From the NCBI GenBank assembly GCA_021325555.1, contig JAJPGY010000032.1:1-64000 (forward strand): a DNA stretch of 64,000 nt. The letters run 5' to 3'. Of the stretch, positions 26,244-35,560 are shown in pieces. Under the pieces are notes generated by a model that saw only the letters and a program-made list of their open reading frames with translations, had not been told where the DNA came from and searched no databases. A program made the position numbers and the translations under genes. Origin of the DNA: Pseudomonadota bacterium. GTDB lineage: Bacteria; Cyanobacteriota; Vampirovibrionia; Obscuribacterales; Obscuribacteraceae. Position 1 is the stretch's first letter. Every line of letters starts with the position of its first letter.

Positions 26244-27422
26244 TTACGGGCGCTCGATGATCATGGCGATGCCCATGCCGCCGCCGACGCACAGGCTCAC
26301 CAGGCCGTAGCGTGCCCGGCGCTTGCCCAGCTCGATAGAAAGCGTCAGAATGAGGCGGGCGCCGGTGGCCCCGAACGGGTGCCCGAGGGCGATGGCGCCC
26401 CCGTTCACGTTGACCCTTTCGCGCTCCAGCTTCAGATCCCGCTCGCAGGCGATGTACTGGCAGGCGAACGCTTCGTTGATCTCGATCAGCTCCATCTGCT
26501 CCAGGGCGAGCCCGGCTTTCTCCAGGACGGCCGGAACTGCGGCCACCGGGCCGATGCCCATAATCTCCGGCGGCACGCCCTCCACCGCCCAGGCGACCAC
26601 GCGGCAGAGCGGCGACAGGCCGAGCTTTTCGGCGTTGCTGGCCGCGGTCACCAGCAGCGCTGCGGCACCGTCCACGATACCGCAGGCGTTGCCCGGTGTA
26701 ACCGTCCCGTCCTTCTTGAAAGCCGGCTTGAGCCTGGCAAGCCCTTCGATCGTCGTTTCCGGCCGCGGGTGCTCGTCGACCGCCACCGTTACCGGCTTCC
26801 CTTTCTTGTCCGTGGTCTCCACCGGCACAATCTCTTCGGCCCAGCGCCCGGTCTCCTGCGCCTTCCTGGCCAGCGCCTGGCTTCTCAACGCGAACTGGTC
26901 CTGCTCCTCGCGGCTTATCTTGTAGCGCTCCTGGAGGACCTCGGCGGTCTCGCCCATCGATCTGTCCGGCAGCGTGTCCCTTATGTCCAGCCCGTCCCAC
27001 ATCTGCTGGTGCCCCATGCGCGCGCCCCAGCGCATGCCCCAGCTCACGTACGGCGTCATCGAAAGCGAGTCGCTGCCGCCGGCGACAACAAGCTCCGCCT
27101 GCCGCGAGGCGATAAGCATGCCGGCAGTGGCCACCGCGTAGACGCCGGAGCCGCACAGGAGGTTCAATATGAGCCCGGGCGTTCTCACCTTCATCCCAGA
27201 GCGGAGAGCGACATGGCGGCCCAGGTAGATGGCGTCCTTGCTGGTCTGGATGACGTTGCCCATCACGACCTGATCGATGAGCTGGGGATCGACGCCGGCC
27301 CGTTTGATCGCCCCTTTCGTCGCCACCACGGCCAGATCGGTGGCCGTCTGGGCGGAAAGCCCCCCGCCGAACGCCCCGAATGGAGTTCTGGCCCCGGATA
27401 CGATGACAAGTTGATCGGTCAT
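26244..27422 (-). CDS. Acetyl-CoA C-acyltransferase (thiolase)
   Basis: A 392-residue thiolase from ATG 27422; a frame extension upstream adds no family sequence. The acyl-enzyme cysteine is Cys90 in LNLLCGSGVYA, and the C-terminal catalytic motifs are NEAFACQY, GHPFGATGAR and CVGGGMG. It condenses or cleaves acetoacetyl-CoA and longer 3-ketoacyl-CoAs. Without neighbours of beta-oxidation or PHA synthesis the direction cannot be fixed, so I give no gene symbol. It is divergent from alanine dehydrogenase. Confidence 0.93.
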   Translation of the reverse strand: MTDQLVIVSGARTPFGAFGGGLSAQTATDLAVVATKGAIKRAGVDPQLIDQVVMGNVIQTSKDAIYLGRHVALRSGMKVRTPGLILNLLCGSGVYAVATAGMLIASRQAELVVAGGSDSLSMTPYVSWGMRWGARMGHQQMWDGLDIRDTLPDRSMGETAEVLQERYKISREEQDQFALRSQALARKAQETGRWAEEIVPVETTDKKGKPVTVAVDEHPRPETTIEGLARLKPAFKKDGTVTPGNACGIVDGAAALLVTAASNAEKLGLSPLCRVVAWAVEGVPPEIMGIGPVAAVPAVLEKAGLALEQMELIEINEAFACQYIACERDLKLERERVNVNGGAIALGHPFGATGARLILTLSIELGKRRARYGLVSLCVGGGMGIAMIIERP

Positions 27423-27502
27423 GGCTGCCGCCTTTGTGCTTGAACACGTGCGTGAGGACAATTCTAAAACAACTGATAAGGCAATATGTACTTCTCACTA
27501 GT

Positions 27503-27532
27503 CCGGCTAGAATTAGCCGGTGCGCGTTTTTT
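27503..27532 (+). promoter_or_regulatory. Hairpin plus T6 in the leader of alanine dehydrogenase
   Basis: CCGGCTA (27503-27509), loop GAAT, TAGCCGG (27514-27520), then TGCGCG and TTTTTT (27527-27532). It lies in the divergent thiolase/ald gap, about 93 bases before the ald start. It could be a leader terminator (attenuation) or an operator palindrome. No gene ends here that would need a terminator. Confidence 0.45.
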
Positions 27533-27624
27533 GCCCGCCGCGCAGGAAGTATAGCGCGGGGAGGCGGCTGCCAGACCGGCGGCAGGGCGCGCCGGAACGG
27601 AAAGCTCTTATGGAGGGTGGTGCC

Positions 27625-28725
27625 TTGGCTAAGGTTGGTGTTCCGAAAGAGATCCTCGACAACGAATACAGGGTGGCGCTGACGGTTGCCGGCACCACCG
27701 CTCTGGTTTCGGATGGGCACACGGTTTACGTGGAGAAGGGTGCCGGGCTGGGCTCGGGCATCAGCGACGACGAATACCAAAAGGCCGGCGCCAAGATCCT
27801 CCCGGACGCAAAAAGCGTCTTCGATGAGTCAGAGCTCATCCTCAAGGTCAAGGAGCCGCAGGCATCCGAAGTGTCCATGCTGCGCAAGAAGCAGCTGCTC
27901 TTCACCTACCTGCACCTGGCCGCTCACCCGAAGCTGACCCATGACCTGTGCAACACCGGCGCCACCTGCATCGCATACGAGACCGTGCAGACGGAGACCG
28001 GCTATCTGCCCCTGCTCACCCCGATGAGCGAGATCGCCGGCCGGCTGGCCACGCAGATTGGCGCCAACTATCTCGAGCGCCCGATGGGCGGTCGCGGCGT
28101 CCTCCTGGGCGGCGTGCCCGGCGTGGAGCCCGGCGAGGTGATCATCATCGGTGGTGGCGTGGTCGGAACCAACGCCGCCAAGGTTGCCCTCGGGCTCGGC
28201 GCCCGGGTGACGATCTTCGATCGCTCGATCGAGCGGCTGCGCTATCTGGACGACGTCTTCAACGGGCAGCTGCGGACGGTCTTCTCGATCGGTCACTATC
28301 TGGACAATCTTTTGCCGTCGGCGGATCTGGTGATAGGCGCCGTGCTCATTCCGGGCAAACAGGCGCCCCGCATCGTCACCGCCGACATGGTGAGAAAGAT
28401 GAAGTCCGGTTCGGTGATCGTCGACGTCAGCGTCGATCAGGGCGGCTGCATCGAGACCATCCACTCGACCACGCACTCGGCCCCGACCTACGTCTGGGAA
28501 GGCGTGGTGCACTACGGGGTCGCCAACATACCGGGCGCCGTGCCCTGGACATCGACGCGGGCGCTCACCAACGCCACTTTGCCTTACGTGCTCAAGCTGG
28601 CCAAGTTCGGCTACCAGGCCGTTCTCGACGATCCGGCGCTCAATTGCGGGGTGAACATCCACGAAGGACAGATTGTGCACCCGGGCGTGGCGGAAGCGGC
28701 AGGCTCGGCGGCAGTCACGGCCTGA
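27625..28725 (+). CDS. ald: Alanine dehydrogenase
   Basis: A 366-residue protein from TTG 27625, chosen because GGAGGG lies 7 bases upstream and the product then starts [10 protein letters not shown], as the family does; an ATG five codons earlier overlaps that ribosome site. It contains EYRVALT, the substrate-binding LFTYLHLA, the NAD fold [20 protein letters not shown] and [13 protein letters not shown]. It interconverts L-alanine and pyruvate with NAD and ammonia. It may form a transcription unit with xth (15-base gap). Confidence 0.96.
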   Translation: MAKVGVPKEILDNEYRVALTVAGTTALVSDGHTVYVEKGAGLGSGISDDEYQKAGAKILPDAKSVFDESELILKVKEPQASEVSMLRKKQLLFTYLHLAAHPKLTHDLCNTGATCIAYETVQTETGYLPLLTPMSEIAGRLATQIGANYLERPMGGRGVLLGGVPGVEPGEVIIIGGGVVGTNAAKVALGLGARVTIFDRSIERLRYLDDVFNGQLRTVFSIGHYLDNLLPSADLVIGAVLIPGKQAPRIVTADMVRKMKSGSVIVDVSVDQGGCIETIHSTTHSAPTYVWEGVVHYGVANIPGAVPWTSTRALTNATLPYVLKLAKFGYQAVLDDPALNCGVNIHEGQIVHPGVAEAAGSAAVTA

Positions 28726-28740
28726 GGCCCGGGCTGAGGC

Positions 28741-29514
28741 ATGTCCTCGATCCGCCTCGCTTGCTGGAACGTCAACGGTCTGCGGGCGATAAGCCGGAAG
28801 GGCTTTTTCGACTGGCTGCAAGCAGAGAAACCAGACCTGGTGGCCTTGCAGGAAACGAAGATAAGCGGCGATCAGCTGACAGCCGCTCTCACGGCGCCGC
28901 CCGGATATGTAAGCTACTGGAGCCACGCGGAGCGGCGAGGCTACAGCGGCGTGGCCATCTACACGCGCCACAAGCCGCTCACCGTGACCGAGGGGATGGG
29001 CGTCGCCCGCTTCGATTGCGAAGGCCGCGTCCTCGCCGCCGACTACGGCGACTTCCTGCTTGTCACCGTCTACGCGCCCAACGGCAAGTCCGGCGAGGAG
29101 CGGCTTGCCTACAAGCTGTCCTTCTACGACGCCTTCCTCCGATACGCCGGCAAGCTCGAGCGGCAGGGGAAGAAGCTCATTATCTGCGGGGACTTCAACA
29201 CCGCCCACAAACCCGTCGACCTGGCCCGCCCGAAGGACAACGAGAACGTCTCCGGCTTCCTGCCGGTCGAGCGGGCCTGGATGGACAGGTTCGTCAAAGC
29301 CGGTTATCTGGATACGTTTCGCGAGTTCGACTGCCGCCCGCACAACTACACGTGGTGGCACATGGTCACCGGCGCCCGGCAAAGAAACGTCGGCTGGCGC
29401 ATCGATTACTTCTTCGCCTCGCTGACCCTCAAGGACAAGCTCCAGGACGCCGGGATCTCCGCTCAGGTCCTCGGGTCCGATCATTGCCCGGTGACGCTTA
29501 CCCTTTCCCTGTAA
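28741..29514 (+). CDS. xth: Exodeoxyribonuclease III (AP endonuclease)
   Basis: A 257-residue protein of the ExoIII/APE1 family. Metal and catalytic residues lie in [29 protein letters not shown], and the final SDHCPV (catalytic Asp-His). It repairs abasic sites and trims 3' blocking groups in DNA. It starts 15 bases after ald, without a strong ribosome site of its own, so coupled expression is likely. It is convergent with a lipoprotein gene. Confidence 0.95.
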   Translation: MSSIRLACWNVNGLRAISRKGFFDWLQAEKPDLVALQETKISGDQLTAALTAPPGYVSYWSHAERRGYSGVAIYTRHKPLTVTEGMGVARFDCEGRVLAADYGDFLLVTVYAPNGKSGEERLAYKLSFYDAFLRYAGKLERQGKKLIICGDFNTAHKPVDLARPKDNENVSGFLPVERAWMDRFVKAGYLDTFREFDCRPHNYTWWHMVTGARQRNVGWRIDYFFASLTLKDKLQDAGISAQVLGSDHCPVTLTLSL

Positions 29515-29557
29515 GTCCTGCGCCCCGGCCCGGCCGGCACGCGGGAGCGGCCCCGGC

Positions 29558-30052
29558 TCAAAGGGGCGAGATTACGATCTGGATCGTGTTCTCAGTGCCG
29601 GCTTCCTCATAAGGGCCGGCCGCGGAGATGGTGATTGAAGCCCGCACGTCGTCCCTGGTCGCCTCCACCGACCACAAAGACGGCGTGATCGCCGCGTGCA
29701 CCACCTTCCACCCGCCCTGCGCCAGCTGCTGCTGATAGAAGGCCCCGATAGCGGCCAGGGCATCCGTCGAGGTGAGCACCACCGCCCGGTTGACCCGGCC
29801 AATCGCCGGGCTGCCGCTGGTGGAGCTGGCGATAACCTTCGACCCCGCGTACTGGGGAAAGGGGAAGTCGCCCGGGTAAAGATGGCCGGCGCCCGTCTGC
29901 GCGGCAGACAGCACCGCCCCCGGGCTCAAGACGGCAATCTTCTGCTCTCGAGAGCACCCGGCCAGCGCCAGCACGGCCGCCAGCGGCACGAGAGCGGCGT
30001 CCCGCCCGCCTCTGCCACGGGGTCCTGACAAGTTCAAAAACCAGCAGTGCAT
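29558..30052 (-). CDS. Lipoprotein of unknown function
   Basis: A 164-residue protein with a lipobox LAGC (about residue 33) after an Arg-rich N-region and a hydrophobic stretch ([13 protein letters not shown]). The mature part begins SREQKIAV and has a mixed alpha/beta look with [17 protein letters not shown] and [16 protein letters not shown], a pattern seen in small envelope proteins that compare one strand pair twice. No named family is recognised. It is divergent from the aminotransferase gene, across an intergenic region with long inverted repeats. Confidence 0.72.
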   Translation of the reverse strand: MHCWFLNLSGPRGRGGRDAALVPLAAVLALAGCSREQKIAVLSPGAVLSAAQTGAGHLYPGDFPFPQYAGSKVIASSTSGSPAIGRVNRAVVLTSTDALAAIGAFYQQQLAQGGWKVVHAAITPSLWSVEATRDDVRASITISAAGPYEEAGTENTIQIVISPL

Positions 30053-30093
30053 CCTGCCAATTGTATTCCAGCACCCGCCGTGACGCTCAGGCG

Positions 30094-30233
30094 GGCGATG
30101 TCCGGCCCGGTGTGTTTTCTTTCAGAAAGCGGCATGCCGGTTCCGCCTATAATAGGCACGTTCAGAAAACCGGTTAGGGCCCGGCCCTGCCCGGCCCGGA
30201 CATCGCCTGCCCGGTCGCAGCGGGAAACACCGG
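30094..30233 (+). promoter_or_regulatory. Long-spaced inverted repeats and TATAAT box between divergent genes
   Basis: GGCGATGTCCGG (30094-30105) has its exact reverse complement at 30196-30207, about 90 bases away. CCGGTGT (30107-30113) is complementary to ACACCGG (30227-30233), directly beside the GGAGGAG ribosome site of the downstream aminotransferase. A consensus TATAAT lies at 30148-30153. The two pairings would cross, so they could act as a looped operator or a pseudoknotted RNA leader. No known riboswitch is recognised. Confidence 0.4.
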
Positions 30234-30245
30234 AGGAGCTCAGCA

Positions 30246-31571
30246 ATGCCATCGGAAAATACGGTTGCCGACCGAGCCAGGGAGTTCCTGGTCAGGGACG
30301 AGCTCCACATCGCCAAGGCAAACTCGCGTTACTTCGACATAGTGGCGGACCACGCCGCCGGCAGCTATCTCTGGGATGTGAACGGCAGGCGTTATCTGGA
30401 CTTCGCCATGGGAATCGCCGTCAACAACGTCGGGCACTGCCACCCGCGCGTGGTGGCGGCGGCCAGGGAGCAAACAGGCAGGCTCATCCACTGCTCGGCG
30501 GTGACTCACCACACGCTCAACATCGAGCTGGCCGAGAAGCTCGCCCGGATAACGCCCGGGCAGCTGAGCTCGGTCTTCTTCAACAACAGCGGCGGCGAGG
30601 CGGTGGATGCCGCCTTGAAGCTGGCGCGCTTCATCACCGGGCGCCCGAATATCGTGGCGTTCAAGGGCAGCTTCCACGGGCGCACGCTGCTGGCTACCGC
30701 GCTCACCACTTCCAAGTCCCATTACCGGGAAGGTTATGAGCCGCTGCCCAGCGGCATCTTCCATGTCGACCACCCTTATTGCTACCGTTGCCCGGTCAAT
30801 CAAACCCCGGGCAGCTGCGGGCTTGAGTGCTTCGATCTCTTCGATCGCCTGTTCGGCCAGCTGGTGAAACCACATTCGGTGGCAGCCATCGTCCTCGAGC
30901 CGATCCTGGGCGAGGGCGGGGTGGTGCCTCCGGCGACCGGCTATTCCGGGTCCGGCAGCTACATGCAGCGGCTCCGGGAGTTGTGCGACAGGCACGGCAT
31001 ACTTTTGGTCTTCGACGAGGTGCAGACCGGATTCGGGCGGAGCGGCAACTGGTTCGCCTGCGAGCACTGGGGCGTGGAGCCGGACATCATGGTGATGGCC
31101 AAAGGCATAGCCAGCGGCTTTCCCATGGCCGGGGTGATCGCGCGCAAGGAGCTCATGGACCAGTGGTCGCCCGGGCGGCACGGCAGCACCTACGGCGGCA
31201 ACCCGGTGGCCTGCGCGGCCGCCCTGGCCAGCATCTCCGTGATCGAGGAGGAGGACCTCCTGCGCAATGCCCGGGAGGCGGGCTCGGTGCTCGTGAACGA
31301 GCTGGCAAATTTCAAGCAGCGGTACTCGTTTATAGGCGATATCCGCGGGCTCGGCCTTATGATCGGCATGGAGATGGTGGACGCCGCCGGCGCGCCCGAC
31401 GGCGAGCGCCTGGGCAGGTTCCTCGACCAGTGCCGCGATCGCGGTCTCCTGCTTCTGGACTGCGGCGGCAAGGATCACGTGGCACGGCTGACGCCCGCGC
31501 TCAATGTCAGCCAGGGCGAGGTGCGGGAGGCGCTGGGCATCATCGAGCAAGCGCTGGCGGCGGTCGCCTGA
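30246..31571 (+). CDS. Class-III aminotransferase (4-aminobutyrate/ornithine type)
   Basis: A 441-residue PLP aminotransferase. Lys286 in VMAKGIASGFPMAG binds PLP; NNSGGEAVDAALKLA, SFHGRTL, EPILGEGG, FDEVQTGFGRSG and STYGGNPVACAAAL are intact. The insertion YCYRCPVNQTPGSCG (about residues 180-195) with three closely spaced cysteines is typical of one GabT-like subgroup. Likely substrates are 4-aminobutyrate or other omega-amino acids. GGAGGAG lies 7 bases before the ATG. It could complete the putrescine route begun at 15-16 kb; that is inference. Confidence 0.88.
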   Translation: MPSENTVADRAREFLVRDELHIAKANSRYFDIVADHAAGSYLWDVNGRRYLDFAMGIAVNNVGHCHPRVVAAAREQTGRLIHCSAVTHHTLNIELAEKLARITPGQLSSVFFNNSGGEAVDAALKLARFITGRPNIVAFKGSFHGRTLLATALTTSKSHYREGYEPLPSGIFHVDHPYCYRCPVNQTPGSCGLECFDLFDRLFGQLVKPHSVAAIVLEPILGEGGVVPPATGYSGSGSYMQRLRELCDRHGILLVFDEVQTGFGRSGNWFACEHWGVEPDIMVMAKGIASGFPMAGVIARKELMDQWSPGRHGSTYGGNPVACAAALASISVIEEEDLLRNAREAGSVLVNELANFKQRYSFIGDIRGLGLMIGMEMVDAAGAPDGERLGRFLDQCRDRGLLLLDCGGKDHVARLTPALNVSQGEVREALGIIEQALAAVA

Positions 31572-31594
31572 AGATTGCCGCCGCCGGCTCCGCC

Positions 31595-32494
31595 CTATCC
31601 GGCGAGCACGGCCCGCAGCGCCGTCTCCAGGTCCGGGTGCTGGAACCTGTAGCCGGCGGCGGCGAGCTTAGCCGGCGCCACGCGCGCCCCGGCCAGCAAC
31701 AGCTCGTCGGCCATCTCGCCGAAGGCCAGGCGCGCCGCAAAATCCGGCATGGGAAAGATTGCCGGGCGCCGGAGCACTTTGCCGAGGATCCTGGCGAACT
31801 CGGCGTTGGTCACCGGATTCGGTGCCACCCCGTTGACCGGACCGCTGAGCTCCTCGTGGCTGAGCGCGTATACGATCGCGCCGGCGATGTCGTCGAGCGA
31901 GATCCAGCTCATGTACTGCCTGCCTGATCCCAAGGGGCCGCCCAGTCCCAGGCGAAAGGGCAAAAGCATCCGGGCCAGCGCCCCGCCTTTTGGCGACATC
32001 ACCACGCCTATCCGCATGGTGACGACCCGTATCCCTTTTCCCGCCGCGGGCTCCGTCGCGCTCTCCCACTCCCGGCAGGTCTCCGCCAGAAAACCCTCTC
32101 CGGGCGTGCTCCCCTCCTCGAGCAGCTCGTCGCCGCGCTGGCCGTAATAGCCGATGGCCGAGGCGGAGACCAGCACCTTCGGCGGGTCGCTCAAGCGGGC
32201 GAGCGCCTCGCACAGCAGCCTGGTGCCTTTCACCCGGGTCTCTTTGATCTGCGCCTTGACCTCGGGCGTCCAGCGCCCGCTGGCGATGTTTCGGGCCGCC
32301 AGATGCACCACCGCGTCGCGCCGCTCGAGCCCTTGAGCGTCGATCGTACCCCGCTCTGGATCCCAGACAACGGCGCCGGCTGCCGCCCCGGCAGGCGACC
32401 TCGCGAGCGGGACGACCAGGTGCCCCTGCCCGGCCAGCGTGGATACCAGCTGCGATCCAATCAAGCCTGTGGAGCCGCTTATGACGATGTTCAT
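31595..32494 (-). CDS. TIGR01777-family NAD(P)-dependent epimerase (YfcH-like)
   Basis: A 299-residue atypical short-chain dehydrogenase. The Rossmann motif is VISGSTGLIGSQLV at the N-terminus, with VVHLAARNI and SASAIGYYG (the catalytic-type Tyr) further on, and the conserved MRIGVVMSPKGGAL and YMSWISLDDIAGAI that mark the YfcH/TIGR01777 group. The real substrate of this group is not known; its relatives are sugar epimerases. GGAGG lies about 8 bases before the ATG. It converges with the aminotransferase (23-base gap) and is divergent from the MBOAT cluster. Confidence 0.9.
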   Translation of the reverse strand: MNIVISGSTGLIGSQLVSTLAGQGHLVVPLARSPAGAAAGAVVWDPERGTIDAQGLERRDAVVHLAARNIASGRWTPEVKAQIKETRVKGTRLLCEALARLSDPPKVLVSASAIGYYGQRGDELLEEGSTPGEGFLAETCREWESATEPAAGKGIRVVTMRIGVVMSPKGGALARMLLPFRLGLGGPLGSGRQYMSWISLDDIAGAIVYALSHEELSGPVNGVAPNPVTNAEFARILGKVLRRPAIFPMPDFAARLAFGEMADELLLAGARVAPAKLAAAGYRFQHPDLETALRAVLAG

Positions 32495-32732
32495 TGCCCA
32501 ACCTCCAAAACGCGGCCCTAGATTACAATAAATATCCTTTATCTTCCCGGGGCGACAACCGTTCGTCCGGGGCTCTCAAGAAGCGCGACCCCGCATCCCC
32601 GCGGGCTTGGCGGCAGTAATCAAGAAAAATAGTTAAGCTCGCAGAAGCCCGGAAACGCTTATCGGCAGGCGGCGGACACCGTAATATGTTCTGGAGCCCA
32701 AGAGGAATCAAGGAAACAGCTGGAGAGACTCG

Positions 32733-34184
32733 TTGCTATTCAACAGCTTCGGCTATCTAATCTTTCTGCCGACCGTGGTCCTGCTCTTCTGGGCATGCCC
32801 GCACCGTTTCCGTGTGCCACTGCTGCTGGTGGCAAGCTACATCTTTTACATGACCTGGAAGCCGGTATACGGGCTGCTCATTTTCGGGCTGACCGTCCTC
32901 AACTACCTGTTCGGGCTGGTAATCGCCCGCACCGAGGCCCATCGCCGGCTCTGGCTCGGAATTACGGTGGCCGCCAACCTCACCATCCTCGGCGTCTTCA
33001 AGTACGCCTATTTCACGCGCGACGTGCTCGATCAGGGACTCTCGCTTTTCGGAAAGCACTGCCCCCAGCTCCCGCTCCAGATCATCCTGCCCCTGGGCAT
33101 ATCCTTTTTTGTCTTCGAGTTCATCCATTACGCTACCGAGGTCTACAGGGGCGGCGAGCCGGTGCGGTCGTTTCCGGCCTTCGCGCTTTTCGCCAGCTTC
33201 TTTCCCACGCAGATTGCCGGGCCGATCAAGCGTTACCAGGATTTCATCCCCCAGCTTTCCCTGGTGAAGAGGTTCGACCTGAAAGCCTTCGACGAGGGGG
33301 TAAACCTGATCCTTTTCGGTCTCTTCAAAAAGGTCCTTTTCGCCGACAACCTGGCCGTCGTCGTTCAGACGTCGTTCCAGCACCCCGAGCTTCTCAGCAG
33401 CGTCGATATGTGGCTGGCCGTCTACGCCTTTGCCTTTCAGATCTACTTCGACTTTTCGGGCTACACCGACATTGCCCGCGGCTCGGCGCTGCTTCTGGGG
33501 TTCAAGGTGCCGCCTAACTTCAACCTCCCCTACCTGGCTTCCTCAATAGGCGATTTCTGGCACCGCTGGCACATGTCCCTGTCCACCTGGCTGCGCGATT
33601 ATCTTTACATACCGCTGGGCGGCAGCCGCGGCTCGCGGCTCTCCACTTACAGGAACCTTTTCCTGACCATGCTTTTGGGCGGGTTGTGGCACGGGGCGGC
33701 CATGCACTTTCTCGTCTGGGGAGCCTTTCACGGCGTCCTGCTTGTCCTGCACCGCGAGTGGCGGCGGCTTGCCGGCGGCATGGCCTGGCTGAAAGGGGCT
33801 CTCGAGTCCCGGCTGTTCCATCTGTTCTCGGTGGCCCTTACATTTCACGCGGTCTGCCTGGGCTGGGTCTTCTTCCGCGCGGAGACCTTCGCCTCCGCGC
33901 TCGCCATCCTGGGCAAACTGTTCTGCCTGTCGCCGGCGCCGCAGGGGCTTAATGCCTGGAGCCTGAGCTTGCCGGCAACCAGGGATCCGGTCATCTTCCT
34001 CCTGCTGCCTTTTGTGCTGGCGGCCTTGTTCGCCGGGCAGCTCCTGTCGGCCGGACCGGGCGGACGGCTCAGGACAGCCTCTTTTCCCGCCGGACTGAAA
34101 GCCGCTTACGTGGCCGTTATGATCGGGCTGCTCATAGTCTTCTCGCCCGACACCTCGCCGCGCTTCATCTACTTCCAGTTCTGA
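32733..34184 (+). CDS. MBOAT O-acyltransferase (AlgI-like)
   Basis: A 483-residue polytopic membrane protein from TTG 32733 with GGAGAG just upstream; it opens MLFNSFGYLIFLPTVV, as AlgI-type proteins do. The MBOAT motifs are PTQIAGPIKRYQDF, SIGDFWHRWHMSLSTWLRDY and the catalytic histidine His320 in GGLWHGAAMHFLVWG. It should move acyl or acetyl groups across the membrane to a polysaccharide or lipid. It is followed after 9 bases by a cell-envelope SGNH protein, the AlgI/AlgJ-AlgX arrangement, and starts the cluster that runs to 40 kb. Confidence 0.93.
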   Translation: MLFNSFGYLIFLPTVVLLFWACPHRFRVPLLLVASYIFYMTWKPVYGLLIFGLTVLNYLFGLVIARTEAHRRLWLGITVAANLTILGVFKYAYFTRDVLDQGLSLFGKHCPQLPLQIILPLGISFFVFEFIHYATEVYRGGEPVRSFPAFALFASFFPTQIAGPIKRYQDFIPQLSLVKRFDLKAFDEGVNLILFGLFKKVLFADNLAVVVQTSFQHPELLSSVDMWLAVYAFAFQIYFDFSGYTDIARGSALLLGFKVPPNFNLPYLASSIGDFWHRWHMSLSTWLRDYLYIPLGGSRGSRLSTYRNLFLTMLLGGLWHGAAMHFLVWGAFHGVLLVLHREWRRLAGGMAWLKGALESRLFHLFSVALTFHAVCLGWVFFRAETFASALAILGKLFCLSPAPQGLNAWSLSLPATRDPVIFLLLPFVLAALFAGQLLSAGPGGRLRTASFPAGLKAAYVAVMIGLLIVFSPDTSPRFIYFQF

Positions 34185-34193
34185 GATAGTTCC

Positions 34194-35441
34194 ATGAGCG
34201 CCCCCCTCAAAAACCGGAACCCGAAAGCCCGGCAGCCAGTGCTGGCAAGCAGCGTGGCGGCCGGAGTTATGCTCTTTGTGTTGGCGAACCTCGTATTGTG
34301 GACATTAAGGCCGCTGTCCCGTGTCGATCCCGAAGGCCTGCCGGCGGCACACACGTGGACCTGGTGGGCGACCAGGGAATACCTGGAGCGGAAGCAGCCA
34401 CCGGACGTGGTGCTGCTTGGCTCTTCCCTGCTCATGCATCCTGTTTCCCGCCTGGACGCCGACTTCCTTAATCGCGATCTCGATTATGTGCACCATCACC
34501 GGTCGGCCTACCTGTCCGCCGAGCTCGAGCGCAGGCTGGGGATCTCGCGGCTTTCCTGCTTCAACTACGCTCTGCCCGGCTGCATGATCTCCGATGACTA
34601 CATAATCGCCAGATCGATGTTTCCCGGGCAGAGGAAGCCGCGCCTGCTCGTGCTCGGCCTGAGCCTGCGCGACTTCATAGACAGCGGCGTCAGCTGCCCG
34701 GCTGCCACCCCGCCTTTTCGCTACCTGAAGCGGTTCGTCTCCATCGATGACATCGTCTGCCTGGCCATGCCGCAAGTCTGGCAGCGCCTGGACTATTACG
34801 TCGGCAAGCTCGTTTATCTGTGGGACAAGAAGCTGGATATGCAGGTCGTGCTGGCCGAGCAGGTGAAGTCCAGGCTCGGTCCGCTGGTCGACCGGGTTTG
34901 CGCGCCCAGCCTCATCGCCCGGGCTGACCCGGAGCGCAACCTGCCCAGCAATCTGCGCTCCGAGGTCGAGGAGAGCATGTTCATCGTCAGGGCACATCAG
35001 CCTTATTCCTGGCAGGACAACTCCGCCGAGTACCGCAAGCGCTACCGCAACGGCCAGCAGCGGCTTTTCGCCCTCCAGACCCGGTTTCTCGGGAAGCTCT
35101 TCGATTTCTGCCGGGCGCAGGAGATCCCGGTGCTCATCGTCAACATGCCGCTGACGCCGGCCAATCGCGCCCTCATGCCGCCGGGAGCCTACGAGGCCTA
35201 TCTGTCCCTGCTGGCCAGCACGGCGGCCGAGCGGGGCTGCCGGTTTGTCGATCTGAACACCGGCGGGCTCTTCCGGAAGACGGACTTTTACGACACCTCC
35301 CACATGAACGCCAGCGGCGGCCGCAAGCTGCTGGACGCGGTCGCGGGGGCGATAGCGAGCGACACCCGGCTGGCCGGCGCGCTGTCCGGCGCGCAGCCCG
35401 AGCGGCAGCTGGCGGAAAAGCACAACGAAACGCTGCAGTGA
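34194..35441 (+). CDS. Membrane-anchored SGNH-like acyltransferase/esterase (AlgJ/AlgX-like partner)
   Basis: A 415-residue protein with one N-terminal membrane helix (AAGVMLFVLANLVLWTL) and an extracytoplasmic domain. It carries the SGNH elements: block I DVVLLGSSLLMHP (Ser77/Ser78), the NYALPG region with an Asn, and the final Asp367-x-x-His370 in YDTSHMNASGGRKLLD. Its place directly after an AlgI-like MBOAT suggests it accepts or transfers the acyl group on the outside. It is not close to AlgX or AlgJ in sequence, so the exact acceptor is unknown. Confidence 0.78.
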   Translation: MSAPLKNRNPKARQPVLASSVAAGVMLFVLANLVLWTLRPLSRVDPEGLPAAHTWTWWATREYLERKQPPDVVLLGSSLLMHPVSRLDADFLNRDLDYVHHHRSAYLSAELERRLGISRLSCFNYALPGCMISDDYIIARSMFPGQRKPRLLVLGLSLRDFIDSGVSCPAATPPFRYLKRFVSIDDIVCLAMPQVWQRLDYYVGKLVYLWDKKLDMQVVLAEQVKSRLGPLVDRVCAPSLIARADPERNLPSNLRSEVEESMFIVRAHQPYSWQDNSAEYRKRYRNGQQRLFALQTRFLGKLFDFCRAQEIPVLIVNMPLTPANRALMPPGAYEAYLSLLASTAAERGCRFVDLNTGGLFRKTDFYDTSHMNASGGRKLLDAVAGAIASDTRLAGALSGAQPERQLAEKHNETLQ

Positions 35442-35560
35442 CGGTTCGCCGGTTCGAGCTGGCGATCACTCGAGCAAGTGTAACAGCAGGGCGAAAGTTT
35501 CCCGCACCCGGGGCTATGCTGGGCCTGGCTGACCCGGAAAGCGAGGTGCAGGGGGGTACA

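Noticed and set aside
25743..27780. Very long open frames on both strands over the thiolase and its neighbours
   Set aside because: They lie out of frame with the well-supported thiolase and secreted-protein genes, are Arg/Gly/His-rich without family motifs, and reflect the high GC content.
27829..29612. Frames of over 550 codons overlapping alanine dehydrogenase and exonuclease III
   Set aside because: Both recognised enzymes occupy other frames with intact catalytic motifs; the long frames have no ribosome site or recognisable domain.
15499..30884. Shared 16-base word ACCACATTCGGTGGCA in the two class-III aminotransferase genes (15499-15514 reversed, 30869-30884) and a near copy in the aspartase-like gene
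   Set aside because: It is read in different frames and about one such match is expected by chance in a window this size; no longer repeat surrounds it.
32540..32732. Possible riboswitch before the MBOAT gene
   Set aside because: A GC-rich hairpin near 32548-32574 is present, but I saw no conserved core of a known riboswitch class.
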